Assembly: GCA_044226655.1 (NCBI GenBank)
Contig: JBGAGO010000002.1
Span: 558,001-622,000, forward strand
DNA length: 64,000 bases
Direction: 5' to 3'
From: JBEVOS01 sp044226655
GTDB taxonomy: Bacteria > Pseudomonadota > Alphaproteobacteria > Caulobacterales > Aquidulcibacteraceae
The notes beneath the pieces are model-generated. The model searched no databases, had not been told where the DNA came from, and saw only the letters and a program-made list of their open reading frames with translations. Shown piece after piece: positions 16,920-25,192 of the stretch; position 1 is the first letter of the stretch, and each line of letters starts with the position of its first letter. A program made the translations under genes and the position numbers.

Positions 16920-17963
16920 TTATGGCGCCAGCACGACCCGGCCGAGCACTTTGCCGCCGCGCAGATCGCTGAGCGCCTGGCTGGCGGCCGAGAGCGGCCG
17001 GTTGTCAAGGATCGGGGCGTCGACCTTGCCCGATTTGAGGAGCGTGATCAGTTCCTGCGCTTCGTCGAGCCGGCCGACATAAGAACCGGAAATCGTCAGC
17101 GCGCGCATCGGCATCGTGGCGAGCGGCACCGTCACCGCGCCGCCGAACAGGCCGACGATCACCACCGTCCCGCCGCGGCGGACCATGCCGGTCGCCGCGC
17201 CATAGCTGGGCGGGGCGCCGACGAAATCGACCGCGCCGAACGCGCCGCCGGTTTCCTTGACGAAATTCTTCACGGCGTCCGCGTCCGCCGGATCGATGGC
17301 CTTGGCGGCGCCGCGCTTCAGCGCGTTTTCACGCTTGGCCGGATCGATATCGACGGCGATCAGCGGGTTGGGCAGCAGCGCCTTGGCCAGCGCCAGGCCC
17401 ATCAGACCCACCCCGCCGAGACCCACGAGCACGATCGGCTCCTTCGGATCGGGCTTGCCGAGCTTCTTCAGCGCAGAAAACGCCGTCAGGCCCGAGCACA
17501 TGGCCAGGGCGCCGACGCCGGGCTGCAGATCGCCCGCCGGGATGAGCGCCGTCGCATCCGGCACCAGCACATGGTCGGCGAAGCCGCCCCAGAGGCGGAT
17601 GCCCAGATTGCGGTTGAGGCCGCCGCAGAGCTGCTGATCGCCGCGGGCGCAGGCGGCGCATTGGCCGCAGCCGATCCAGGGATAAACCGCCACGCGGGTT
17701 CCGACCGCCGGGCCGGAGACGCCGGCGCCAAGCGCCACGACCTCGCCCTCAATCTCATGGCCGAGCACCGCCGGCAGCGGCATCGTGACCGGCATCTTCG
17801 CGCCGCCGCCCATATCGAAATAGCCGTCATGGAGGTGGACGTCGGAATGGCAGACGCCAGCGCGGGTGATCTTCACCACCGCCTCGCCGGCCCCCGGCGC
17901 AGGCGTCGGGCGCTCCAGCGCTTCCAGAGGTTCGCCAAACTTCGTCACCGCCTCACACCGCAT
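16920..17963 (-). CDS. zinc-dependent alcohol dehydrogenase
   Basis: A 347-residue classical zinc ADH. Catalytic zinc ligands are visible in GVCHSDVH (Cys38) and GHE. Four structural-zinc cysteines lie in CGQCAACARGDQQLC, and the NAD site in LVGLGGVGLMG. It oxidises or reduces an alcohol/aldehyde; similar proteins are annotated as AdhP- or NDMA-type enzymes without proof of substrate. The ATG is chosen over a TTG one codon upstream; GGGAGAG lies in front. It diverges from pmbA over 68 bases. Confidence 0.92.
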   Translation of the reverse strand: MRCEAVTKFGEPLEALERPTPAPGAGEAVVKITRAGVCHSDVHLHDGYFDMGGGAKMPVTMPLPAVLGHEIEGEVVALGAGVSGPAVGTRVAVYPWIGCGQCAACARGDQQLCGGLNRNLGIRLWGGFADHVLVPDATALIPAGDLQPGVGALAMCSGLTAFSALKKLGKPDPKEPIVLVGLGGVGLMGLALAKALLPNPLIAVDIDPAKRENALKRGAAKAIDPADADAVKNFVKETGGAFGAVDFVGAPPSYGAATGMVRRGGTVVIVGLFGGAVTVPLATMPMRALTISGSYVGRLDEAQELITLLKSGKVDAPILDNRPLSAASQALSDLRGGKVLGRVVLAP

Positions 17964-18031
17964 CAAGCTCTCCCAAAATCACGCAGCGGCGCTGCATTGC
18001 GCCTGCCGTCTCCGTGGGCCATGTAAGGCCC

Positions 18032-19375
18032 ATGCCCCCGAAAGTCGATCCGCGAGAGCCGCTTGCAGCGCTCATCGCCCATGCGCGCGCCGCCGGCGCG
18101 GATGCCGCCGAAGGCAGCGTGTCGGTCCATGAGAGCACCTCGGCCGAGGTGCGGCTGGGCGAGCTTGAAGGCGTGGAGCGCGAAGAGAGCCGCTCGATCG
18201 CGCTGCGCGCCTTCATCGGCAAGCGCCAGGCCGGCGCCTCCTCGACCGATCTCTCCGATGGCGCGCTCAAGGCGCTGGCCGAGCGCGTCGTCGCAATGGC
18301 GAAAGTCGCGCCGGAGGATCGCTATTGCGGGCTGCTGGACGCGCGCTACCGCGCCACCGATTTTCCCGACCTCGATCTCGCCGACAGCGCCGAACCGAGC
18401 GCGGTGACGCTGCAGGACATGGCGCGCGCCGCCGAGGACGCCGCGCGCGCTGTGCAGGGCGTCACGAATTCGAGCGGCGCGGGCGCGAGCTATGATGTGG
18501 GCGTCAGCGCCCTGATGACGAGCGACGGCTTCGAAGGCCTGTCGCGCGGCACCTCGTACAGCGTGAGCGCCCAGCCAGTCGCCGAGCGCGACGGCAAGAT
18601 GGAGCGCGATTACGATTACCGGACGGCGCGCTTCTTCGCCGATCTGCCTGATCCCGCCGAGATCGGCCGCAGCGCGGGCGAGCGCACGGTGGCGCGCGTC
18701 GGCCCGCGCAAAATCAAAAGCGGCAAGGCGCCGGTCATCTTCGAGAACCGCCTGGCGGGCCGCGTTCTGAGCCCGCTGTTCGGCGCCATCTCGGGCCCTT
18801 CGGTGGCGCGCGGCACCTCGTTCCTGAAGGACAAGCTCGGCGCGCAAATCTTCTCGAAAGCGTTCGAGATCGAAGAGAACCCGTTCGTGAAGCGCGGGCT
18901 GGCCTCGCGCCGGTTCGACGGCGAAGGCGGCCAGGTGCGCGCGCGCAAGCTGATCGATGCCGGCGTGCTGACGACGTGGACGCTCAATGCCGCCTCCGCG
19001 CGCCAGCTTGGGCTTGAGCCCACCGGCCACGCCACCGCCGGCCATGGCGGCCCGCCAGGCGTCGGCACATCGAACTTATTCGTAAAGCCGGGATCGCGCG
19101 ATCTCGCCGCGCTGATGCGCGATGCGGGCGCAGGCCTCTTCATCTGCGACATGTTCTCGCCCTCGCTCAACGCCAATACGGGCGACTGGTCCGTTGGCGT
19201 GGCGGGCTATTGGTTCGAGGACGGCGCCCGCGCCTATCCGGTGAGCGAAATCACCGTGGCGGGCAATCTGCTCGACATTTTCCTGCGGCTGGAGCCGGGC
19301 GCCGACGTCGACCGGCGCGGCGCGTTCCATACGCCTTCTTTGCTCGTGGACGATCTTGTCATCGGCGGCCTCTGA
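18032..19375 (+). CDS. pmbA: TldD/PmbA family metalloprotease
   Basis: PmbA (TldE) partners TldD in a protease that trims peptides such as microcin B17 precursor and damaged or modified peptides. The 447-residue length and the C-terminal half (SGPSVARGTSFLKDKLG, the glycine-rich GHATAGHGG, the late NANTGDWS.GV.GYW) fit PmbA, which lacks TldD's HExxxH site. The start MPPKVD has AAGG in front; codons upstream look non-coding. It overlaps the next gene by 20 bases and starts a likely operon ending in an msbA-like exporter. Confidence 0.92.
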   Translation: MPPKVDPREPLAALIAHARAAGADAAEGSVSVHESTSAEVRLGELEGVEREESRSIALRAFIGKRQAGASSTDLSDGALKALAERVVAMAKVAPEDRYCGLLDARYRATDFPDLDLADSAEPSAVTLQDMARAAEDAARAVQGVTNSSGAGASYDVGVSALMTSDGFEGLSRGTSYSVSAQPVAERDGKMERDYDYRTARFFADLPDPAEIGRSAGERTVARVGPRKIKSGKAPVIFENRLAGRVLSPLFGAISGPSVARGTSFLKDKLGAQIFSKAFEIEENPFVKRGLASRRFDGEGGQVRARKLIDAGVLTTWTLNAASARQLGLEPTGHATAGHGGPPGVGTSNLFVKPGSRDLAALMRDAGAGLFICDMFSPSLNANTGDWSVGVAGYWFEDGARAYPVSEITVAGNLLDIFLRLEPGADVDRRGAFHTPSLLVDDLVIGGL

Positions 19376-20210
19376 CCTCCCGCTCCTCGAAGCCGCCGCG
19401 CGCGAGGCCGGCGCGATCGCGCGCGATGCGTTCGGCAAAGAGATCGACGTGCGCTGGAAGGAAAGCGATCACGCCGAGGATAGCCCCGTCACCGATGTCG
19501 ATCTCGCCATGGATGCGCTGCTGACCGAGCGTCTGCGCAGCGCACGGCCGGAGTACGGCTGGCTCTCCGAAGAAACCACGGACAGCGCAGAGCGGCTATC
19601 AAAACGGCGCGTGTTCATCGTCGATCCGCTCGACGGCACGCGCGCGTTTCTCGCCAAGCTGCCGGAGTTCTGCGTCTCGCTCGCGGTCGTCGAGGACGGG
19701 CGCGCCGTTTTGGGCTGCATCTACAATCCTGTGCTCGATGAAATGTATGTCGGCGGAGCCGAAACGCCGGCGATGTGCAACGGCGCCCCGCTCAAGACGA
19801 CGGCGCGCACGCAGCTCGAGCATGCGCGCCTGATCGGGCGCAAAGCGTTTTATGACGACGCGCGCTGGCCCCAGCCCTGGCCGCCGCTCGACTTCTTCTG
19901 GCGCAATTCGATCGCCTACCGAATGTCGCTGATCGCCGCCGGGCAGGCCGATGGCGCGGTGATGTTCGGCTTCAAGAACGAATGGGACACGGCCGGCGGG
20001 ACGGCCATTCTGGAAGCGGCGGGCGGATGCGTGACGGACATGTTCGGCGCGCCGCTTCAATTCAATCAGCGCGAGCCGCACGCGCCCGGCTGCGTCGCCT
20101 CCTGCGGCCCGCTTCATCCTTTGTTGATCGCACGCATTAAACATCTGCCGCACCCGCGCGAATGGGCGAAGGGCCGGACCACGCCGCCGAAGGAGACGAA
20201 GCCGACATGA
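19356..20210 (+). CDS. cysQ: inositol monophosphatase family / 3'(2'),5'-bisphosphate nucleotidase
   Basis: A 284-residue Mg-dependent sugar/nucleotide phosphatase. Metal sites are WKESDHAEDSPVTDVDLA, EE in WLSEET, DPLDGTRAF (about residue 90) and EWDTAGG (about 208). The pattern fits CysQ, which recycles 3'-phosphoadenosine 5'-phosphate, but an inositol or other sugar phosphate is possible. TTG start inside the end of pmbA; its own stop overlaps the DUF4170 start (ATGA). Tight overlaps imply coupled translation. Confidence 0.85.
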   Translation: MSSAASDLPLLEAAAREAGAIARDAFGKEIDVRWKESDHAEDSPVTDVDLAMDALLTERLRSARPEYGWLSEETTDSAERLSKRRVFIVDPLDGTRAFLAKLPEFCVSLAVVEDGRAVLGCIYNPVLDEMYVGGAETPAMCNGAPLKTTARTQLEHARLIGRKAFYDDARWPQPWPPLDFFWRNSIAYRMSLIAAGQADGAVMFGFKNEWDTAGGTAILEAAGGCVTDMFGAPLQFNQREPHAPGCVASCGPLHPLLIARIKHLPHPREWAKGRTTPPKETKPT

Positions 20211-20443
20211 CCGACCGCCAGCTTCTCCATCTCGTCATCGGCGGCGAGCTCAAGGATATCGGCGAGCACGAATTCGCGGATCTGTCGAAAGTGCATTTCG
20301 TCGGCGCCTATCCGAACTACAAAGCCGCCTACGACGCCTGGAAGGGCGCGGCGCAAAGCACGGTCGACAATGCGCGCATGCGCTATTTCATCATTCACGC
20401 GCACCGCCTGCTCGATCCCGAAGCGGACGATCACGCGCACTGA
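20207..20443 (+). CDS. DUF4170 domain-containing protein
   Basis: A 78-residue soluble protein of the alphaproteobacterial DUF4170 family, with the sequence VHFVGAYPNYKAAYDAWKG. No function is known; it recurs between cysQ-like and lipid A genes, so a link with envelope synthesis is inferred from synteny I recall rather than from sequence. The ATG overlaps the upstream stop by four bases; an earlier in-frame Met is unlikely. Confidence 0.88.
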   Translation: MTDRQLLHLVIGGELKDIGEHEFADLSKVHFVGAYPNYKAAYDAWKGAAQSTVDNARMRYFIIHAHRLLDPEADDHAH

Positions 20444-20461
20444 CGCGCGCAGCGCCGCCTC

Positions 20462-22192
20462 TTGAGCGAACCGCCCTCTCTCATCCGCCGGCTCTGGCGT
20501 GAGTTCGTCGCGCGCCATGGCGGCGATCTGGCCGCGCTTGCGCCGGCGCTCATGCTGGTGGCGGCCGCGGGCACGGCCTACGGCTTCATCCTCAAGATCG
20601 CGATCGACCGGCTGAATGCGGGCGATGCGCGCGTCGCGCTTTGGGCGCCGGCGGCGGTGATCCTCGTCACCGGCCTGCGCGCCTTCGCGATCTGGGCGCA
20701 GGCCGTGCTGTCGCAGACGCTGTCGCTCAAAGTGCTGCGCGATCTGCAGCGCGCCATGTTCGCCAAACTGATGCGGGCCGATTATGCGCGGCTGGCGCGC
20801 GAAGAGACGGGCCGCTTCGTCTCGCGCTTCACCAATGACATCAACGTGGTGAGCGATGGGCTGGTGCGCGCCGTGCAGGCCGTGCTGCGCGATGCGCTGA
20901 CGCTGATCGGCGCGTTCGGCTCGATGCTGATCTTCGATTGGGTGCTGACGGCGTTCGTGCTGGGCGTGTTCGCGATCGCTGGCGCGCCACTGGCGGCGAT
21001 CGCGCGGCGCGCGCGGCGCCAGACGGCCCTGGCGCAGGCGCAGATGGGCGAACTGACGGCGCTTCTTTCGGAATCCCTCGGCGCGTCGCGCTTCATCAAG
21101 ACCTACGGGCTCGAACAGCGCGAGATCGCGCGCGCGGACGAGGCGTTCGAGCGGCGGCGCAAGCTGGCGATGCGGCTGGTGTACAATCGCGCGATCTCCG
21201 ATCCGCTGCTGGAAGTGCTGGGCGGGCTGGCGCTGGCGGGCGTCATCGCCATCGCCGGCTGGCGGATTTCAAGCGGCGCGATGACGCTGGGCGATCTGCT
21301 CGGCATCGTCACCGCGGTGGGCGTGGCCGCGCCCGCGGCGCGCGCGCTCGGCGGCTTCAACACCGTGTTCAACGAGGCGCTGGCGGCGCTGACCCGCATC
21401 TTCGCGCTGATCGATGAGCCCGACGCCGTGCAGGATGCGCCCGGCGCCAAGGCGCTGACGGCGACGGAGGGCCGCCTCGCTTTCGATCACGTCTCCTTCG
21501 CCTATGGCGACGCGCCCGCGCTGCGCGATGTGAGCTTCGCAACGGCGAAGGGCGAAACAATTGCGCTGGTCGGCCCTTCCGGCGCGGGCAAATCCACGAT
21601 CTTTCATCTGATCGGCCGGCTCTACGATCCGACCAGCGGCGCCGTGAACATCGACGGCGCGGATGTCTCCAAGGCCACGCTCGCCTCGGTGCGCGCGGCG
21701 GCGGCGCTGGTTTCGCAGGATGCGGCGCTGTTCAATGACACGATCCGCGAGAACATCCGGCTCGGTCGGCCCGGCGCCAGCGAAGCGGAGATCGAAGCGG
21801 CGGCGCGTGCGGCGGCGGCGCATGAGTTCATCTGCGCGCAGCCAAAAGGCTATGACACGATCGTGGGCGAGCGCGGGGCCAATCTCTCCGGCGGCGAACG
21901 CCAGCGTGTGGCGCTGGCGCGCGCCTTCCTGCGCGACGCGCCGATCCTGCTGCTCGATGAAGCCACCAGCGCGCTCGACGCGGAATCGGAAGCCACCGTC
22001 CAGGCCGCGCTGGCGCGCCTCAAATCGGGACGCACCACGCTCGTCATCGCGCATCGGCTCGCCACCGTGCGCGACGCCGACCGCATCCTCGTGCTCGAAG
22101 ACGGCGCCATTGTGGAGCAAGGCCCGCACGAGCAATTGCTGGCGCAAGGCGGGCTTTACGCGCGGCTCTACAAGCTGCAATTCGCGGAATGA
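20462..22192 (+). CDS. msbA: ABC exporter, MsbA-like (lipid A flippase type)
   Basis: A 576-residue half-transporter: six membrane helices in residues 20-310, then the ATPase domain with Walker A GPSGAGKST (about 372), signature LSGGERQ (about 476) and Walker B ILLLDEATSALD. Its place after pmbA-cysQ-DUF4170 and before lipid A genes supports export of lipid A-core across the inner membrane. TTG start with no strong ribosome site; it follows DUF4170 by 18 bases. Confidence in the fold is high, in the substrate moderate. Confidence 0.85.
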   Translation: MSEPPSLIRRLWREFVARHGGDLAALAPALMLVAAAGTAYGFILKIAIDRLNAGDARVALWAPAAVILVTGLRAFAIWAQAVLSQTLSLKVLRDLQRAMFAKLMRADYARLAREETGRFVSRFTNDINVVSDGLVRAVQAVLRDALTLIGAFGSMLIFDWVLTAFVLGVFAIAGAPLAAIARRARRQTALAQAQMGELTALLSESLGASRFIKTYGLEQREIARADEAFERRRKLAMRLVYNRAISDPLLEVLGGLALAGVIAIAGWRISSGAMTLGDLLGIVTAVGVAAPAARALGGFNTVFNEALAALTRIFALIDEPDAVQDAPGAKALTATEGRLAFDHVSFAYGDAPALRDVSFATAKGETIALVGPSGAGKSTIFHLIGRLYDPTSGAVNIDGADVSKATLASVRAAAALVSQDAALFNDTIRENIRLGRPGASEAEIEAAARAAAAHEFICAQPKGYDTIVGERGANLSGGERQRVALARAFLRDAPILLLDEATSALDAESEATVQAALARLKSGRTTLVIAHRLATVRDADRILVLEDGAIVEQGPHEQLLAQGGLYARLYKLQFAE

Positions 22193-22202
22193 TGCGCTGT
22201 GA

Positions 22203-22343
22203 CCTTCTCCCCTTGTGGGAGAAGGTGGCGCGAAGCGCCGGATGAGGGGTGACGGCGCTACGTTCTGAAGGAAAGACGTGAACACCCCTCATCCGTCTCG
22301 ATTGCTGCGCAATCGATCCACCTTCTCCCACAAGGGGAGAAGG
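22203..22343. repeat. long palindromic repeat, family 1, copy A
   Basis: Two outer hairpins (CCTTCTCCCCTTGTGGGAGA... at the left and its mirror at the right) enclose inner hairpins and the paired boxes GGATGAGGGGTG / CACCCCTCATCC. The whole element forms one large inverted repeat. It fills the spacer between the convergent msbA-like and DUF3089 genes, where it could end both transcripts. Further copies are near 35.3, 39.4, 49.1 and 52.1 kb. Confidence 0.9.
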
Positions 22344-22355
22344 ACAGGTTGTGCG

Positions 22356-23588
22356 TCAGCGATGCGCGGCGACGTAGGCGGCGCCTTGCTGGCGCACGAG
22401 ATCGACGAGGTTTCCCATCGCTTCCTGCATGTCGATGACGTGGAGACCCCAGGCGGCGTCGACCACGCCATTGCGTTCGATGTCGCCGGGAATGTCGTCG
22501 GCGCGCGCATCGCGCGGATTGGCGTTGACGTGGATCGCGAGATAGCTGCCGGTCGCATCGGAGACGCAATGCGCGCTGATGAGGCCGGGCGCGGTGACGA
22601 AGGGCGTCGTGATCGTGGGCGCGGGGGCCGCCCATTGCCAGGCGCGCCCACCATTCATTAGCAGGCTCGGCGCAGTCGTGAAATAGGGATGAAGCGCGCC
22701 CGCGCCGCCGCTGAGATTGGCGGGATTGGTGCAGAGCGCGGCCTGACCTTCGACGGGTGACATCGTCTGCATGTCGTAGATGCGGCCAAAGCGCGAATTC
22801 GCTGGCGGCGGCGCAGTTTCGCGGAACGACACGTAAGCGATCACGCAGCCGGTCTGAGTCGCCGCGCGGCATGCCGGAATATGTTGAAAGGCTCCGCCGA
22901 CATCCTGGCCATTTGGTACGGCGATATTGGTTCCAATCAGCAGCGCTGAGACGAGGCGCGCCTGCGCGGGCTTGCCGTCGATTTCGTTCTTGACGAGCTG
23001 TGTGAGGACGCTCGCGCCCTGGCTATGGCCCACGATCACGACGCCGCGGCCATTGTTGTCGTGCTCGAGATAATAATTCCAGGCGTCGACGACATCCTGA
23101 TAGGCCATCGCGCGATCGGCCTGCATGGGCGTTCCGATCAAAGCTGCGTTCAGCGCGGTGAGCGTGACTTGCCGATACATCGGCGCGAACGGGCGGCATT
23201 GCGCGGTGAAGCGCGCGAATTGCGTGTTGACGACGCCGCGTTCTTCGGGGCCAGGCACCATGTCGCTGTTGGGCGTGCGGTCGAACGAGATCGTCGGGTA
23301 GATGTAGAAGCAATCGATCGGCGCATTCGGATTGGCGGCGAAGGCTTCCGTTGTGACGCGTCCGTTCGGCGCGATCACGCTGGCGGATTGATCGACGGCG
23401 CACGCGTCGGTCCTGCCCGGACGGCACAGCCAATTGGCGTCGTTCGCGTAATCATTGTGGACGAAGGCCGGCGTCGCGGGCGCAGCGGGCGGCGCTGGCG
23501 CAGGCGGCGCGGCGGCTTCCTGAGCGGTCGAGCAGGCCAACAACAAAGCGGCGGCGCAAAGGGACGCCGCCCATCCGGTGAAACGCAT
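22356..23588 (-). CDS. DUF3089 alpha/beta-hydrolase-like lipoprotein
   Basis: A 410-residue exported hydrolase. The signal peptide ends in a lipobox LLAC (Cys19), followed by an Ala/Pro-rich linker. The nucleophile elbow is GHSQGA (Ser about 187). DUF3089 proteins are lipase/esterase-like with unknown substrates. The start is chosen because GGGGAGGAGATC directly precedes the ATG; a longer reading runs into the phosphatase gene in another frame. Second gene of a leftward pair inserted between msbA-like and lipid A genes. Confidence 0.88.
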   Translation of the reverse strand: MRFTGWAASLCAAALLLACSTAQEAAAPPAPAPPAAPATPAFVHNDYANDANWLCRPGRTDACAVDQSASVIAPNGRVTTEAFAANPNAPIDCFYIYPTISFDRTPNSDMVPGPEERGVVNTQFARFTAQCRPFAPMYRQVTLTALNAALIGTPMQADRAMAYQDVVDAWNYYLEHDNNGRGVVIVGHSQGASVLTQLVKNEIDGKPAQARLVSALLIGTNIAVPNGQDVGGAFQHIPACRAATQTGCVIAYVSFRETAPPPANSRFGRIYDMQTMSPVEGQAALCTNPANLSGGAGALHPYFTTAPSLLMNGGRAWQWAAPAPTITTPFVTAPGLISAHCVSDATGSYLAIHVNANPRDARADDIPGDIERNGVVDAAWGLHVIDMQEAMGNLVDLVRQQGAAYVAAHR

Positions 23589-23662
23589 GATCTCCTCCCC
23601 AGGAGTTGTGTTCTTGAATGGCGCGCGGCTTACGCCCGCGGCGGGCGCGCGTCCACCAACCC

Positions 23663-24349
23663 TCACTCGCGGCGCAGAATGAGATCGACGATCACATTGC
23701 CCCACAAGGTCGGTTTGAACGCGGCCTTGACGCGGGCGGGGTCGTAATCGTCGCGCACCCAATCGAGGAAGCTTTTGCCGCTCGCGGCGGTCTCGCTGAG
23801 ATAGGTCTCGAAGAAGAAATCGAGCATGCCGGTCTTGCCGTGCTTGACGTGCAGATAGGTCATCGAGAGCTGATCGAGCGCATCCTTGATCGGAACGCCC
23901 TCGCGGAAATGGCGGTAAAGCACCGCCATGAGCCCGGCCCGGTCCGCGCCGGATTTGCAGTGCATCAGAGCCGGATAGGCGATGGTCTCGAACAGCTCCT
24001 TGGCGCGGTAGATTCGCTCCTTGGACGGCGCCTCGCGCGAGCCGAGCGGCGCATCGATCATGGTGAGGCCGTGCTGGGCGCAGGCTTCGCGTTCGAGCCA
24101 GTAATAGCCCGTGTCGCTGGTTCCCCTGAGATTGAGGATGGTCTTGATCCCCAGCCCGGCATAACGGGCGATGTCGGCCGGAGACGGCTGATTGGCCCGA
24201 GCCATCTCCTTGGAAATCCAATGGAAATTGTGAAACCGCGCGCGTAGAAAGCCGTGATCGGCCCAGACCAGATCATTGCGGGCGCGGCGGCGGCCCGCTT
24301 CGGTCGCCAAATCGAAGCCTTTGGCGGATTTCGTTTCGGATAGCGTCAT
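23663..24349 (-). CDS. tyrosine/dual-specificity protein phosphatase family
   Basis: A 228-residue phosphatase with the active-site P-loop HCKSGADRAG (Cys about 131, C-x5-R). The N-terminal part has LRGTSDTGYYWLE, like the PTPs related to CpsB-independent 'tyrosine phosphatase DSP' and lipid phosphatases (e.g. the alphaproteobacterial lipid A 1-phosphatase-like group). Because it sits in the lipid A cluster, a phospholipid, lipid A or inositol phosphate substrate is possible, but this is inference. The start MTLSETK is chosen for conservation; no strong ribosome site is seen. Confidence 0.82.
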   Translation of the reverse strand: MTLSETKSAKGFDLATEAGRRRARNDLVWADHGFLRARFHNFHWISKEMARANQPSPADIARYAGLGIKTILNLRGTSDTGYYWLEREACAQHGLTMIDAPLGSREAPSKERIYRAKELFETIAYPALMHCKSGADRAGLMAVLYRHFREGVPIKDALDQLSMTYLHVKHGKTGMLDFFFETYLSETAASGKSFLDWVRDDYDPARVKAAFKPTLWGNVIVDLILRRE

Positions 24350-24392
24350 CAAGCTCTGGCAGGCGGAGTGGGCAAAGGCGGCGCGCGCCCGA

Positions 24393-24398
24393 TATAAG
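24393..24398 (+). promoter_or_regulatory. candidate -10 element of the lipid A/Kdo operon
   Basis: TATAAG lies 38 bases before the DUF374 start in the divergent spacer from the phosphatase gene. The match to the -10 consensus is five of six. No good -35 is seen at 16-18 bases upstream, so this is a weak call. Confidence 0.3.
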
Positions 24399-24436
24399 GG
24401 GGGTGACCGGCTAAGGACAGCGCCCGCCCCCACTCG

Positions 24437-25192
24437 ATGCTGAAGCGTTTCCTCTCCTCGCCCGCGGGGCTTTCCCTGCAGGGCCGCCTGATCGGCTGGT
24501 ACGTGCTGCTGGCTGGCTTCACGACGCGCTGGACCGAGATCAACCGCGCCGTGGTCGAGACCGCCCAGCGCGAGGGCGGGCCGGTCATCGTGTGCTTCTG
24601 GCACAATCGGCTGCTGCTGGTGCGCAATGGCTGGCCGCGCGCAGGCGCGCGGCGCCAGAAGCTCGCCATCCTCATCTCCAATTCGCGCGACGGCGAGGTC
24701 GTCTCGCAGACCTGCCGCACGGTGGGCTTTCGCCCCATCCGCGGATCGAGCGCCAAGCAAGGCAAGTCCAAGGGCGTGGTGGCGGCCTGGCGCGAAGCGC
24801 TGGCGCACATCGCGCAGGGCGGCGCGGTCGGCTTCACGCCGGACGGGCCGCGCGGGCCGCGCATGCGCGTGCAGATGGGCGCGGTGCAATTGGCCAAGCG
24901 CACCGGCGCGCCGATCGTGTGCTTCGCCTGGTCGCAGGACAAGCGGCGCGTGGTGCGCAAATCCTGGGATCGCCATGTCGTGCCGACGCCATTCTCGAAA
25001 GGCGTGATGATCTGGGGCGGGCCGTTGCGCGTCGCGAAAAATGCCGACGATTCCGAGACCGAGCGCGCGCGCCTGGCGCTCGAAGCGATGCTCAACGATC
25101 TCTCGGCGCAAGCCGATCGCGCGGTCGGCGTCGCGCCGATCGAGCCGGAGGCGCCCGCCGACGCGTCCGCGCCGGAGCCGGCCGAAACGTGA
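24437..25192 (+). CDS. DUF374 lysophospholipid acyltransferase family protein
   Basis: A 251-residue acyltransferase-like inner-membrane protein. Visible motifs are CFWHNR (catalytic-like His) and FTPDGPRGPR, typical of DUF374. The gene commonly sits next to kdtA and lpxK in alphaproteobacteria, so a role in lipid A or phospholipid acylation is likely; the acyl donor and acceptor are unknown. First gene of the operon DUF374 - kdtA - lpxK - lpxL. Its stop overlaps the kdtA GTG by four bases. The C-terminus is a Pro/Ala-rich tail. Confidence 0.9.
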   Translation: MLKRFLSSPAGLSLQGRLIGWYVLLAGFTTRWTEINRAVVETAQREGGPVIVCFWHNRLLLVRNGWPRAGARRQKLAILISNSRDGEVVSQTCRTVGFRPIRGSSAKQGKSKGVVAAWREALAHIAQGGAVGFTPDGPRGPRMRVQMGAVQLAKRTGAPIVCFAWSQDKRRVVRKSWDRHVVPTPFSKGVMIWGGPLRVAKNADDSETERARLALEAMLNDLSAQADRAVGVAPIEPEAPADASAPEPAET

